Below are positions 1 to 5,450 of a stretch of DNA of 6,129 nucleotides, piece after piece. Every line of letters begins with the position of its first letter. Within the stretch, counting starts at the first letter, position 1. The notes below the pieces were generated by a model. It ran no database searches. It was not told the DNA's origin and saw only the letters and a program-made list of their open reading frames with translations. The stretch comes from Anaerolineaceae bacterium UBA1363 (GTDB lineage Bacteria; Chloroflexota; Anaerolineae; Anaerolineales; Anaerolineaceae), in assembly GCA_002306055.1 (NCBI GenBank), contig DBRR01000027.1, positions 25,117 to 31,245 of the forward strand, read 5' to 3'. The position numbers and the translations under genes are program-made.

Positions 1-17
1 GTAAACCATCATTGTCT
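1..17 (-). repeat. Short sequence with an inverted counterpart near the other end of the window
   Basis: Read on the minus strand, this stretch is AGACAATGATGGTTTAC. The plus strand at 5990-6009 reads AGACAAGTATGATTGTTTAC. The two align with one substitution and one 3-nt insertion, in inverted orientation. This is seen directly. The left copy is cut by the window edge, so its true extent is unknown. It could be a dispersed repeat, a degenerate mobile-element end, or chance. Confidence 0.4.
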
Positions 18-45
18 TGACAAGATCCTTCTGACAAGATCCTTC
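18..45 (+). repeat. Perfect 14-bp tandem direct repeat upstream of the CDGSH gene
   Basis: TGACAAGATCCTTC occurs twice with no spacer, at 18-31 and 32-45. The first copy overlaps TTGACA (17-22) and the perfect palindrome TCTTG-A-CAAGA (15-25). The second copy gives CTGACA (31-36), which lies 17 bp from a weak AAAAAT (54-59). The repeat sits just upstream of the TATAAT at 69-74, so it may be a regulator site, a duplicated -35 region or a slippage duplication. Confidence 0.75.
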
Positions 46-68
46 AACCTACAAAAAATGCGATACTG

Positions 69-74
69 TATAAT
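69..74 (+). promoter_or_regulatory. -10 box (TATAAT) for the CDGSH gene
   Basis: A perfect TATAAT lies here, with transcription expected to start near 80-82. That leaves a leader of about 14 nt that still holds GGAGGT at 85-90. The 17-bp position for a -35 box (46-51, AACCTA) is poor, so an activator, perhaps acting at the upstream tandem repeat, may be needed. The TTG at 74 lies inside this box and so could not be translated from this transcript. Confidence 0.55.
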
Positions 75-94
75 TGAAGTATCTGGAGGTAGCA

Positions 95-832
95 ATGACT
101 GAGAGCCAAACCGATCGCGTACAAAAAATCACCATCGTTAAAAACGGACCCTACAGAGTTCAGGGCAGAGTTCCGTTCATCAAACTCACGCAGGTATGTT
201 CAGAATACGGAGAACCGCTCGAGTGGCAATATCTTGGAGACCAGACCCCGGATGGGGACTCTTACCTGCTCTGCCGCTGCGGCAAATCAGCCAATTACCC
301 CTTTTGCGATGGCACCCATCAAAAGGGCTTTGATGGCACCGAAACTGCTCGCACCGACCGTGCTTCCCTGCGGGTTTTCACTTATAAAGGACCGGGGCTG
401 ACGGTCAAAAAAGATTCCTCCCTTTGCATGCTATCCGGTTTCTGTGTTCTGCGCAATACATCCGTTTCAGAGCTCACCTACGGTTCCAATGACCCTGTCA
501 AACGCGATCGCGCCATCAAGATGGTGCACGACTGCCCTTCCGGCTCGCTAACCTGCCGCCTGCCGCAAGATCCAGATAACGATTATGAACCTGATCTTCC
601 GATGCAGATCGCTGAGACGATTGAAATCACCTCCTACGGTCCGATCCGGGCACCTTTGTTTATTATGGGCTATTTGCCAATCGAGCGATCGGACGGCGTG
701 CCCTTCCTGCCCCACAACCGCGTGACTCTCTGCACTTGTGGTGAGTCGCGCAATAAACCCTTGTGCGACGGCACACATCGGCTAACGCAAGAAACTGCCT
801 TGCGCCGTCAATATCGTCAGAACCATCCATAG
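95..832 (+). CDS. Three-cluster iron-sulfur protein: CDGSH, divergent 4Fe-4S domain, CDGSH
   Basis: This 245-residue protein is probably a cytosolic electron-transfer or cluster-handling protein. Residues 60-75 (CRCGKSANYPFCDGTH) and 213-228 (CTCGESRNKPLCDGTH) both match the CDGSH motif C-x-C-x2-S-x3-P-x-C-D-G-[STA]-H, which binds a 2Fe-2S cluster through three Cys and one His; both sets of ligands are intact. Between them, CMLSGFC (111-117) and DCPSGSL (146-152) fit the divergent 4Fe-4S mono-cluster domain, with Cys111, Cys117, Cys147 and possibly Cys154 as ligands. Residues about 12-75 and 175-228 look like an internal duplication, each with a GP-containing strand before the CDGSH motif. 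The start is ATG 95 because GGAGGT (85-90) sits 4 nt upstream; the in-frame TTG at 74 lies within the -10 box. No signal peptide or membrane segment is visible. The next gene follows after 2 nt. The physiological partner is unknown. Confidence 0.9.
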   Translation: MTESQTDRVQKITIVKNGPYRVQGRVPFIKLTQVCSEYGEPLEWQYLGDQTPDGDSYLLCRCGKSANYPFCDGTHQKGFDGTETARTDRASLRVFTYKGPGLTVKKDSSLCMLSGFCVLRNTSVSELTYGSNDPVKRDRAIKMVHDCPSGSLTCRLPQDPDNDYEPDLPMQIAETIEITSYGPIRAPLFIMGYLPIERSDGVPFLPHNRVTLCTCGESRNKPLCDGTHRLTQETALRRQYRQNHP

Positions 833-834
833 TT

Positions 835-1230
835 ATGGGCTTGTTCGAGAACATCCGCCGCAAACGCACTTACGCTATCTTTGCTTATTGGCTCGATGAA
901 GCTTTCACGTATGACTCAATGGTGGCACTTAGCGCTTATCAGTTCCTGATCCGTGAACCTGATAAAGGTCACTGGAGTCTCTCGCTGCTGGCTTTTAGTG
1001 ATCCCGCCCAAATCATGGACCTTAGCCAAGCCGTAGCTGTAGCCAAACATAAAATGCTTTTTGAAAAACGTGGAAAAAACAAAACCCCTGAATTGATCCA
1101 AACCTATGTGATCGGGCTCATCCAGGATTATTTAATGGGCGGTCCTCATCGCGAACATTTTTTAAAAGCAGGCTCGCTCAGCTTGCGATTTGCAGACCAG
1201 CCTCTGCTCGCCCTGACCATCAGAAACTGA
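835..1230 (+). CDS. Hypothetical protein, coupled to the CDGSH gene
   Basis: I do not recognise this 131-residue protein. It starts GLFENIRRKRTYAIFAYWLD, has a basic, aromatic N-terminus, contains no cysteine, and shows no signal peptide or clear membrane helix. The middle (about 55-100) looks mostly helical, with a charged KRGKNK turn at 78-83. ATG 835 is 2 nt after the TAG of the iron-sulfur gene and has no clear ribosome binding site, so translation probably depends on coupling. An in-frame ATG at 763 would add 24 residues, but it lies inside the upstream gene in another frame and those residues look unlike the rest. With no Cys it is unlikely to bind a cluster itself; a partner or accessory role to the iron-sulfur protein is inferred from gene order only. 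Confidence 0.7.
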   Translation: MGLFENIRRKRTYAIFAYWLDEAFTYDSMVALSAYQFLIREPDKGHWSLSLLAFSDPAQIMDLSQAVAVAKHKMLFEKRGKNKTPELIQTYVIGLIQDYLMGGPHREHFLKAGSLSLRFADQPLLALTIRN

Positions 1231-1258
1231 TATCCGATTCAACTGTTAGAATTTTATT

Positions 1259-1275
1259 AACCTTTTGAGAAGGTT
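1259..1275 (+). other. Small inverted repeat in the gap before the FMN reductase gene
   Basis: AACCTT (1259-1264) and AAGGTT (1270-1275) form a 6-bp stem around a 5-nt loop. It lies 28 bp after the hypothetical gene and 11 bp before TTGACA. The stem is AT-rich and no long T-run follows, so it is a weak terminator at best. It could instead be an operator half-site pair. Confidence 0.3.
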
Positions 1276-1285
1276 TGACTAAATC

Positions 1286-1314
1286 TTGACAAATGCTCCT
1301 CAGTAAGCGATATT
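1286..1314 (+). promoter_or_regulatory. Promoter of the FMN reductase gene
   Basis: A perfect -35 TTGACA (1286-1291) is followed after 17 bp by GATATT (1309-1314), which matches four of six -10 positions. Transcription would start near 1321, giving a leader of about 22 nt that contains AGGGAG (1330-1335), 7 nt before the start codon. The -35 lies within TCTTGACAA (1284-1292), a 9-mer also found upstream of the CDGSH gene at 15-23. Confidence 0.6.
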
Positions 1315-1342
1315 TATTGAAAACATTACAGGGAGTTCAGTT

Positions 1343-1891
1343 ATGAGCAAGAAAATCGCAATAATTAGTGGAAGCATACGGAAAAATGGTTACAGCACGC
1401 AACTCGCACAAGCCTTGCAGCCACTTTTCCCTGAAGGATACACGACAGAAATAGTCGAGATCGGTGATTTACCCCTTTACAACCAGGATTTCGACTCTGA
1501 AGCAACACCTGAGTCCTATATTACCTTTCGGAATAAGATCAGCGGGTCGGATGCCGTGCTTTTCGTCACCCCCGAGCATAACCGCTCCATACCCGCTGCT
1601 TTGAAAAATGCGCTGGATGTTGGCTCACGCCCTTATGGTCAGTCTGCCTGGAATGGCAAGCCCGCCGCAATTGTCAGCAATTCCCCGGGATTGTTGGGCG
1701 CCTTTGGTGCAAACCATCACCTGCGCCAGATTCTTACCTTCGTGAACATGCCAGTGCTACAGCAACCGGAGGCATATTTCTCCAAAATTGCTGAGCTTTT
1801 GGATGGGAAAGGTGGATTCACCTCTGAAAGCACCCAAAAGTTTGCACAATCCATCGTGGACGCGTTTGTGCAACACATTGAACGATATTGA
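1343..1891 (+). CDS. NAD(P)H-dependent FMN reductase-family flavoprotein
   Basis: This 182-residue protein belongs to the flavodoxin-like NADPH-dependent FMN reductase family (COG0431), which includes ChrR/azoreductase-type quinone reductases. Members bind FMN and pass electrons from NAD(P)H to flavin, quinones or other acceptors in the cytosol. Residues 9-18 (SGSIRKNGYS) form the FMN phosphate loop after a hydrophobic first strand. PEHNRSIPAALKNALD (77-92) is the family signature that contacts the flavin, and RPYGQSAWNGKPAAI (96-110) followed by SPGLLGAF (114-121) gives the later strand and loop. PVLQQPEAYF (137-146) near the C-terminus is also typical. Length is normal for the family. ATG 1343 has AGGGAG 7 nt upstream. 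The gene appears monocistronic: its own promoter precedes it and palindromes follow. The actual acceptor cannot be told from sequence; quinone, chromate or azo-dye reduction are only possibilities from relatives. Confidence 0.93.
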   Translation: MSKKIAIISGSIRKNGYSTQLAQALQPLFPEGYTTEIVEIGDLPLYNQDFDSEATPESYITFRNKISGSDAVLFVTPEHNRSIPAALKNALDVGSRPYGQSAWNGKPAAIVSNSPGLLGAFGANHHLRQILTFVNMPVLQQPEAYFSKIAELLDGKGGFTSESTQKFAQSIVDAFVQHIERY

Positions 1892-1903
1892 TATGTAAGA
1901 TTT

Positions 1904-1934
1904 TATGCCGGATCGAAGATCACGATCCGGCATA
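1904..1934. repeat. GC-rich palindrome, copy 1 (12-bp perfect stem)
   Basis: TATGCCGGATCG (1904-1915) and CGATCCGGCATA (1923-1934) are perfect reverse complements around a 7-nt loop. It starts 12 bp after the FMN reductase stop. No T-run follows on the plus strand, and the minus strand would read A-rich sequence after the stem, so it is not a standard intrinsic terminator. A second, degenerate copy begins 45 bp later, which suggests a REP-like repeat unit. It could still help 3'-end processing. Confidence 0.8.
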
Positions 1935-1948
1935 TGGTTAATATCGTG

Positions 1949-1979
1949 TGTGCCGGATCAGAATGCACAATCCGGCCAA
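1949..1979. repeat. GC-rich palindrome, copy 2 (degenerate)
   Basis: This 31-nt stretch aligns without gaps to 1904-1934 with 22 of 31 identities, in direct orientation. GCCGGAT (1952-1958) and ATCCGGC (1970-1976) still pair as a 7-bp stem with an 11-nt loop, while the outer and inner ends of the stem have decayed. Together the two copies fill most of the gap between the FMN reductase and glycosylase genes. Confidence 0.7.
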
Positions 1980-1997
1980 AATTCGCACTGCTTAAGA

Positions 1998-2003
1998 TAA
2001 AAT
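1998..2003 (+). promoter_or_regulatory. -10 box of a leaderless transcript for the ycaQ gene
   Basis: TAAAAT (1998-2003) matches TATAAT at five of six positions. It ends 7 nt before the GTG at 2011, so transcription would start at or within a base of the start codon. There is no Shine-Dalgarno sequence between them and no good -35 box at the expected position. The spacing is what a leaderless gene should show. Confidence 0.5.
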
Positions 2004-2010
2004 CACAGCC

Positions 2011-3237
2011 GTGGAACAGGAGATTGTTCTAACCAAACAGCAGGCTCAGCAGATGATGCTGGCGAGCCTTGGCTTGCGCACTCCACCTCGCTATAAAGCT
2101 GGCAAGGAAGATCTTCTGACTGCCATTCGCCAGATCCACAATCTGCAAATTGATACGATCAGTGTGGTAGCACGCGCCCACCAACACATCCTCTGGTCTC
2201 GCCTTGGCAGTTATCCGACGAACTGGCTTGAGGAACTGCATGCTGAAGGTCAGCTCTTTGAATATTTCGCGCATGCGGTCTGCCTGCTGCCAATCGAGGA
2301 TTATCCGCTATTCCGGGCACTTATGCTGGAGAAGTTCATCGGCTGGAATAACATCCGCGACTGGGGCAGGAAGAATGCTGCCATGCTGGATCAGATCCTG
2401 TCTCACATCCATCAAAACGGCGCTGTGCGTTCCTCTGATTTTGAAAGCAAACAGCCGCGCGGTGCATGGTGGGACTGGAAGGTGGAGAAGGTAGCGCTGG
2501 AACACCTTTACTACCGCGGGGATCTCATGATTGCACGGCGTGAGAGGTTTCAGCGGGTCTATGACCTGCGCGAACGCGTCTTACCTGCCTGGGATGACAC
2601 ACAAGCGCCTGAGTATCCCGCAGCAGTTCAGGAACTAACTCGTAAAGCGGTAAAGGCACTGGGAATCGCGAGCAACACCTGGGCGGCAAATTATTTCTAT
2701 TTGAAAAAAGCGGAAGCCGCAGCGGCTATCGCGCAGTTACTGGCAGAAGGTGCCATTCATCCCGTCCGGATCGAGGGAGTCAGGGGCGGTCCGTTTTTTG
2801 TGCACGTAGAAAACGAGCCCTTGCTGGAAGCGGCGCTGGCAGATCAACTTTCAGCCAAGCACACAACCATCCTTTCTCCTTTCGACCCACTGATCAGTGA
2901 CCGCGGTCGCACGAGAGATTTATTTGATTTTGAGTATTCGATCGAGTGTTACACTCCCGCCCCCAAGCGTAAATATGGCTACTTTGTCCTTCCTATCTTG
3001 CACCAGGGGCAGCTTATCGGCAGACTGGATGCGAAAGCCTGGCGCAAGGAGGGACGCTTACAGGTGATCCGTCTGTTTCTGGAGCCGGGCATAACCATCA
3101 GCGCCGGGTTGATCAAAGCGCTGGCGAAAACCCTACGAGCTTACGCAAGCTGGCAGGGGTTAAGCAGTGTTGTAATCGACTGGGCAGACCCGGAAGCACT
3201 GCGTTCGGGATTGACTGCTCGCCTGGAGGAAGGGTAA
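2011..3237 (+). CDS. ycaQ: YcaQ-type winged-helix DNA glycosylase
   Basis: This 408-residue protein belongs to the HTH_42 superfamily, near-equal in length to E. coli YcaQ (about 410). YcaQ-like enzymes excise alkylated bases and unhook interstrand crosslinks caused by nitrogen-mustard-like agents; the fold is tandem winged helices. The catalytic Q-hydrophobic-D motif of the YcaQ branch is present as LQIDTI (45-50; Gln46, Asp48), whereas the AlkZ branch has QxQ. Other family blocks recognised from E. coli YcaQ are RLGSYPTNWLEE (64-75), FEYFAHAVCLLP (83-94), FQRVYDLRERVLP (180-192), LSPFDPLISDR (288-298) and CYTPAPKRKYGYFVLPIL (313-330). GTG 2011 is chosen because the family N-terminus (xLTKQQAQQ, matching LSLADAR) begins just after it; ATG 2053 would remove part of the first helix. 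There is no ribosome binding site, but a -10 box lies 7 nt upstream, suggesting leaderless expression. No functional link to its neighbours is evident. Confidence 0.92.
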   Translation: MEQEIVLTKQQAQQMMLASLGLRTPPRYKAGKEDLLTAIRQIHNLQIDTISVVARAHQHILWSRLGSYPTNWLEELHAEGQLFEYFAHAVCLLPIEDYPLFRALMLEKFIGWNNIRDWGRKNAAMLDQILSHIHQNGAVRSSDFESKQPRGAWWDWKVEKVALEHLYYRGDLMIARRERFQRVYDLRERVLPAWDDTQAPEYPAAVQELTRKAVKALGIASNTWAANYFYLKKAEAAAAIAQLLAEGAIHPVRIEGVRGGPFFVHVENEPLLEAALADQLSAKHTTILSPFDPLISDRGRTRDLFDFEYSIECYTPAPKRKYGYFVLPILHQGQLIGRLDAKAWRKEGRLQVIRLFLEPGITISAGLIKALAKTLRAYASWQGLSSVVIDWADPEALRSGLTARLEEG

Positions 3238-3290
3238 TCACCCGGCTCAAATTGAAGGCTTGTTCAGGGCAGACGGGCTTATTGGACTCG

Positions 3291-3299
3291 TGATATCAT
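3291..3299 (+). promoter_or_regulatory. Extended -10 box of a leaderless transcript for the M23 gene
   Basis: TGATATCAT (3291-3299) is an extended -10: TG, one base, then TATCAT, which matches five of six consensus positions. It ends 6 nt before ATG 3306, so transcription should begin at or next to the A of the start codon. There is no Shine-Dalgarno sequence. No good -35 box is seen, and an extended -10 often does without one. Confidence 0.55.
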
Positions 3300-3305
3300 C
3301 GTGAC

Positions 3306-4511
3306 ATGGAGCAAAAGAACGAATCCTGGCTGGCGGATCCCAACCCCGTAGCTGGTAAAGAAGCTGACAAAAACGAACAGACCGACCCATTCGAAAAGCA
3401 AGGGTTGTGGGAACGCATCCGGCACTTGGGGCTTGAACCCGCCGCCATGCGCAGTCTGACACTGGTTGCGACCCTGGTAATGATGGCGTTGGTGGTGTGG
3501 GTGATGAGCAATTATTACGTCAGCGTGGAAGGTCAGAGCGCCGTCGAATTGAAGGCTGTTGCCGCAACGCAGTCCGCGCCAGTTAGCGCGGAATTATTCC
3601 TTGCGCAAGCTGTAGAACCGATTGTGGAAAGCGACGCGATCCGGCGGAATGTAAATCCGGATACCGTTCTTCCGATGCGCGCCCGTACAGAGATTATCAG
3701 CTACACCGTGCAAGCCGGAGACAATCTTTTCTCAATCGCAGAACGCTTCAATCTTCAGCCAGAAACTGTCCTCTGGAGCAACCGTTATACCCTGGGAGAC
3801 GACCCGCACTTCATTTTTCCGGGTCAGCAACTGCTTATCTCGCCGGTAGATGGCACACTGCACCGCTGGAGTGCTGGTGAGGGGCTGAATGGTGTGGCGG
3901 AGTACTATAAGGTTACACCTGATGTGATCGTTAATTTCCCGGGGAACCATCTGTCGGCTGCCACCTTGGGCGATTATGCCTCCCCGAATATTACCCCTGG
4001 TACCATGCTGGTGGTGCCTGGGGGTAAAGGTGAATTTACCGATTGGCGCACCCCGCGTATTACCCGCGAAGAGCCAGCAACCGCTGCCAACGTGGGCCCC
4101 GGAGCCTGCACTGAAAGTTACGATGGGGTGGTCGGAACGCTCAATTTCCGTTGGCCTGTGGAGAACCACAACCTGACCGGCTATGATTATGCCCCCTCAG
4201 CCAATCATTACGGCATTGACATTGGCGGGGAGATGGGCGATCCTGTGAAGGTTGCTGACAACGGGGTTGTGGTGTATGCAGGCTGGAATGATTGGGGATA
4301 CGGGAACATGGTGGTCATAGACCATGGCTTTGGTTGGCAATCGCTGTATGCCCACCTGGCAGAGGTGGATGTAATCTGCGGGCAGGAAGTTTATGCCGGG
4401 GATGTCATTGGCAGCATGGGCGACACTGGCGAGGCTGATGGCGTGCACCTGCATTTTGAGCTGCGCAGCGACGAATACGGACGCGTGAATCCCTGGGATT
4501 TCCTGCAATGA
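3306..4511 (+). CDS. Membrane-anchored LysM and M23 (LytM-type) peptidoglycan endopeptidase
   Basis: This 401-residue protein should sit in the cytoplasmic membrane with its enzyme domain outside. Residues 1-48 are charged and cytosolic, 50-70 are one membrane helix with no signal cleavage site, and 75-128 are a spacer. A clear LysM domain spans 131-179 (YTVQAGDNLFSIAERF), followed by a divergent LysM-like segment at 183-238 ending in a VVPGG strand. The M23 zinc-peptidase domain covers about 282-398. The expected ligands His301 and Asp305 (HYGID) and His383 are present, and His350 (LYAHL) and His381 (HLHFEL) are the likely catalytic histidines, so it should be active; M23 enzymes cut peptide crosslinks in peptidoglycan. 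Cys268 and Cys358, the only cysteines, could form a disulfide. ATG 3306 lacks a ribosome binding site but follows an extended -10 box by 6 nt. Its TGA overlaps the ATG of the lipoprotein gene. Confidence 0.93.
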   Translation: MEQKNESWLADPNPVAGKEADKNEQTDPFEKQGLWERIRHLGLEPAAMRSLTLVATLVMMALVVWVMSNYYVSVEGQSAVELKAVAATQSAPVSAELFLAQAVEPIVESDAIRRNVNPDTVLPMRARTEIISYTVQAGDNLFSIAERFNLQPETVLWSNRYTLGDDPHFIFPGQQLLISPVDGTLHRWSAGEGLNGVAEYYKVTPDVIVNFPGNHLSAATLGDYASPNITPGTMLVVPGGKGEFTDWRTPRITREEPATAANVGPGACTESYDGVVGTLNFRWPVENHNLTGYDYAPSANHYGIDIGGEMGDPVKVADNGVVVYAGWNDWGYGNMVVIDHGFGWQSLYAHLAEVDVICGQEVYAGDVIGSMGDTGEADGVHLHFELRSDEYGRVNPWDFLQ

Positions 4512-5356
4512 GACACCGAAACCCGCATTTGCTGCTGATATGCCTGCTTGCGCTTTCTGCCTGCGGAGTAAATGGAATGGCGTCAATCCCGACCGCCTCC
4601 CTTCAGCCGGCAACCCGAACTCCCACCTTCACGCCGACAGCGACCGCAACGCCTGCCCCTACCAACACGCACACTCCAATCCCGAGTGCGACGCCTTTAC
4701 CCCCCACTGCAACACTCACTCTCAGGCAACAGCGTGAAGCCAGGCTTTATCAAGCCAGTCTGCACTATTTGGCAGATACGCCAGAGCAAGCCGACTTGGT
4801 AGCGCGTGAAATCGATTTTGCTTCCGATCCGCACGAATCAGCAGATAATGCCTGCGGTCCTCTGACAGTCGCAATCATGCGGGATGGCGGCTACCTGCCT
4901 CAAGATGCCAACCCACACGATATGTGGCTGCTTTGCCCACGTGAAGATAATCCTGAGTGCCATGGGCTTGAAATTCTCAATCAAAAATTCTTTCCGCAGA
5001 CAGAATACGACTACATCCGGATAAATGAAAGCATCGGCAGTTATGATTGGGCTGAGAATCCTCTCCAACCAGGAGACTGGCTCTATCTGTTTGTTCGCAA
5101 GGGAATCTCCAAGTATGAAGGCTTCGACCATATGCTGGTGGTGACAAGGGTGGATGACCACGGCAGAGCCTACAGCGTGACCAATATCAACAAAGGCGAT
5201 GGCTTTGTGATCCAAGAGGAACTGCTCTACGATCCCCGGCGCCCTGGTCAGGGGCTTTTTTCGGAGCTGACCAATGACAAACTGAGGAAAGAACTGGGCA
5301 TGACCGGTACCGCCGGTTTCCTTCTGATCCGAGCCAAAGCAAACCCCCTTCCCTGA
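4508..5356 (+). CDS. Lipoprotein with Pro/Thr linker and possible cysteine-hydrolase domain
   Basis: This 282-residue protein begins with a short basic segment and a hydrophobic stretch ending in the lipobox LSAC (16-19), so Cys19 should be lipidated and the protein anchored outside the membrane. Residues 34-70 are a Thr/Pro/Ala-rich linker. The domain at about 75-276 is not one I can name with certainty. It has features seen in papain-like hydrolases: NACGPLTVAI (114-123), similar to the nucleophile region of C39-like peptidases, with Cys116; LQPGDWLYLF (186-195), similar to the PGD strand of NlpC/P60 and CHAP domains; and FDHMLVVTRV (206-215), where His208 could be the base, with Asn226 or Asn228 in VTNIN possibly the third residue. 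The ATGA overlap with the M23 gene implies translational coupling and a shared wall role. A non-catalytic binding protein is the main alternative. Confidence 0.85.
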   Translation: MRHRNPHLLLICLLALSACGVNGMASIPTASLQPATRTPTFTPTATATPAPTNTHTPIPSATPLPPTATLTLRQQREARLYQASLHYLADTPEQADLVAREIDFASDPHESADNACGPLTVAIMRDGGYLPQDANPHDMWLLCPREDNPECHGLEILNQKFFPQTEYDYIRINESIGSYDWAENPLQPGDWLYLFVRKGISKYEGFDHMLVVTRVDDHGRAYSVTNINKGDGFVIQEELLYDPRRPGQGLFSELTNDKLRKELGMTGTAGFLLIRAKANPLP

Positions 5357-5378
5357 TCCTCAAAATCGTTGCACTAAA

Positions 5379-5408
5379 CTAACAAAAGTTTTCAATTGTG
5401 TATATAAT
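5379..5408 (+). promoter_or_regulatory. Promoter of the marR-family gene
   Basis: A perfect -10 TATAAT (5403-5408) is preceded at 18 bp by CTAACA (5379-5384), four of six matches to TTGACA. The region is strongly AT-rich. Transcription would start near 5415, giving a leader of about 36 nt with AAGGAG (5441-5446) 4 nt before the ATG. No convincing terminator separates the upstream lipoprotein gene, so some read-through is possible. Confidence 0.6.
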
Positions 5409-5410
5409 TG
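5393..5410. promoter_or_regulatory. Candidate MarR operator over the -10 box
   Basis: CAATTGTGT and ATATAATTG form an 18-bp imperfect palindrome with seven of nine positions paired. It covers the TATAAT at 5403-5408. The same stretch also contains AATTGT as a direct repeat (5394-5399 and 5406-5411). MarR dimers commonly bind such palindromes of 16-20 bp in their own promoters and block RNA polymerase, so autorepression is a reasonable inference. Confidence 0.5.
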
Positions 5411-5450
5411 TAAGCTGTAATAAACTTAATCTACAACCATAAGGAGAGTT

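Noticed and set aside
74..94. TTG 74 as the start of the CDGSH protein
   Set aside because: It lies within the TATAAT box at 69-74, has no ribosome binding site, and ATG 95 has GGAGGT 4 nt upstream.
763..834. Longer form of the hypothetical protein starting at ATG 763
   Set aside because: It would lie within the end of the CDGSH gene in another frame, and its 24 extra residues look like a shadow translation.
3267..3274. GGGCAGAC before the M23 gene, identical to an arm of the tail palindrome
   Set aside because: There is no matching arm or CCCCTAC nearby; a single shared 8-mer is not strong evidence of a repeat.
3732..4613. Long minus-strand open frames opposite the M23 and lipoprotein genes (3732-4169 and 4197-4613)
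   Set aside because: They lie opposite well-supported coding sequence, have no recognisable motifs, and look like reverse-complement shadows.
4838..5215. Minus-strand open frame of 125 codons opposite the lipoprotein domain
   Set aside because: It has no family motif or ribosome binding site and overlaps a coupled gene with a clear lipobox.
5357..5402. Terminator between the lipoprotein and marR genes
   Set aside because: I see no stable stem followed by T-rich sequence in this gap.
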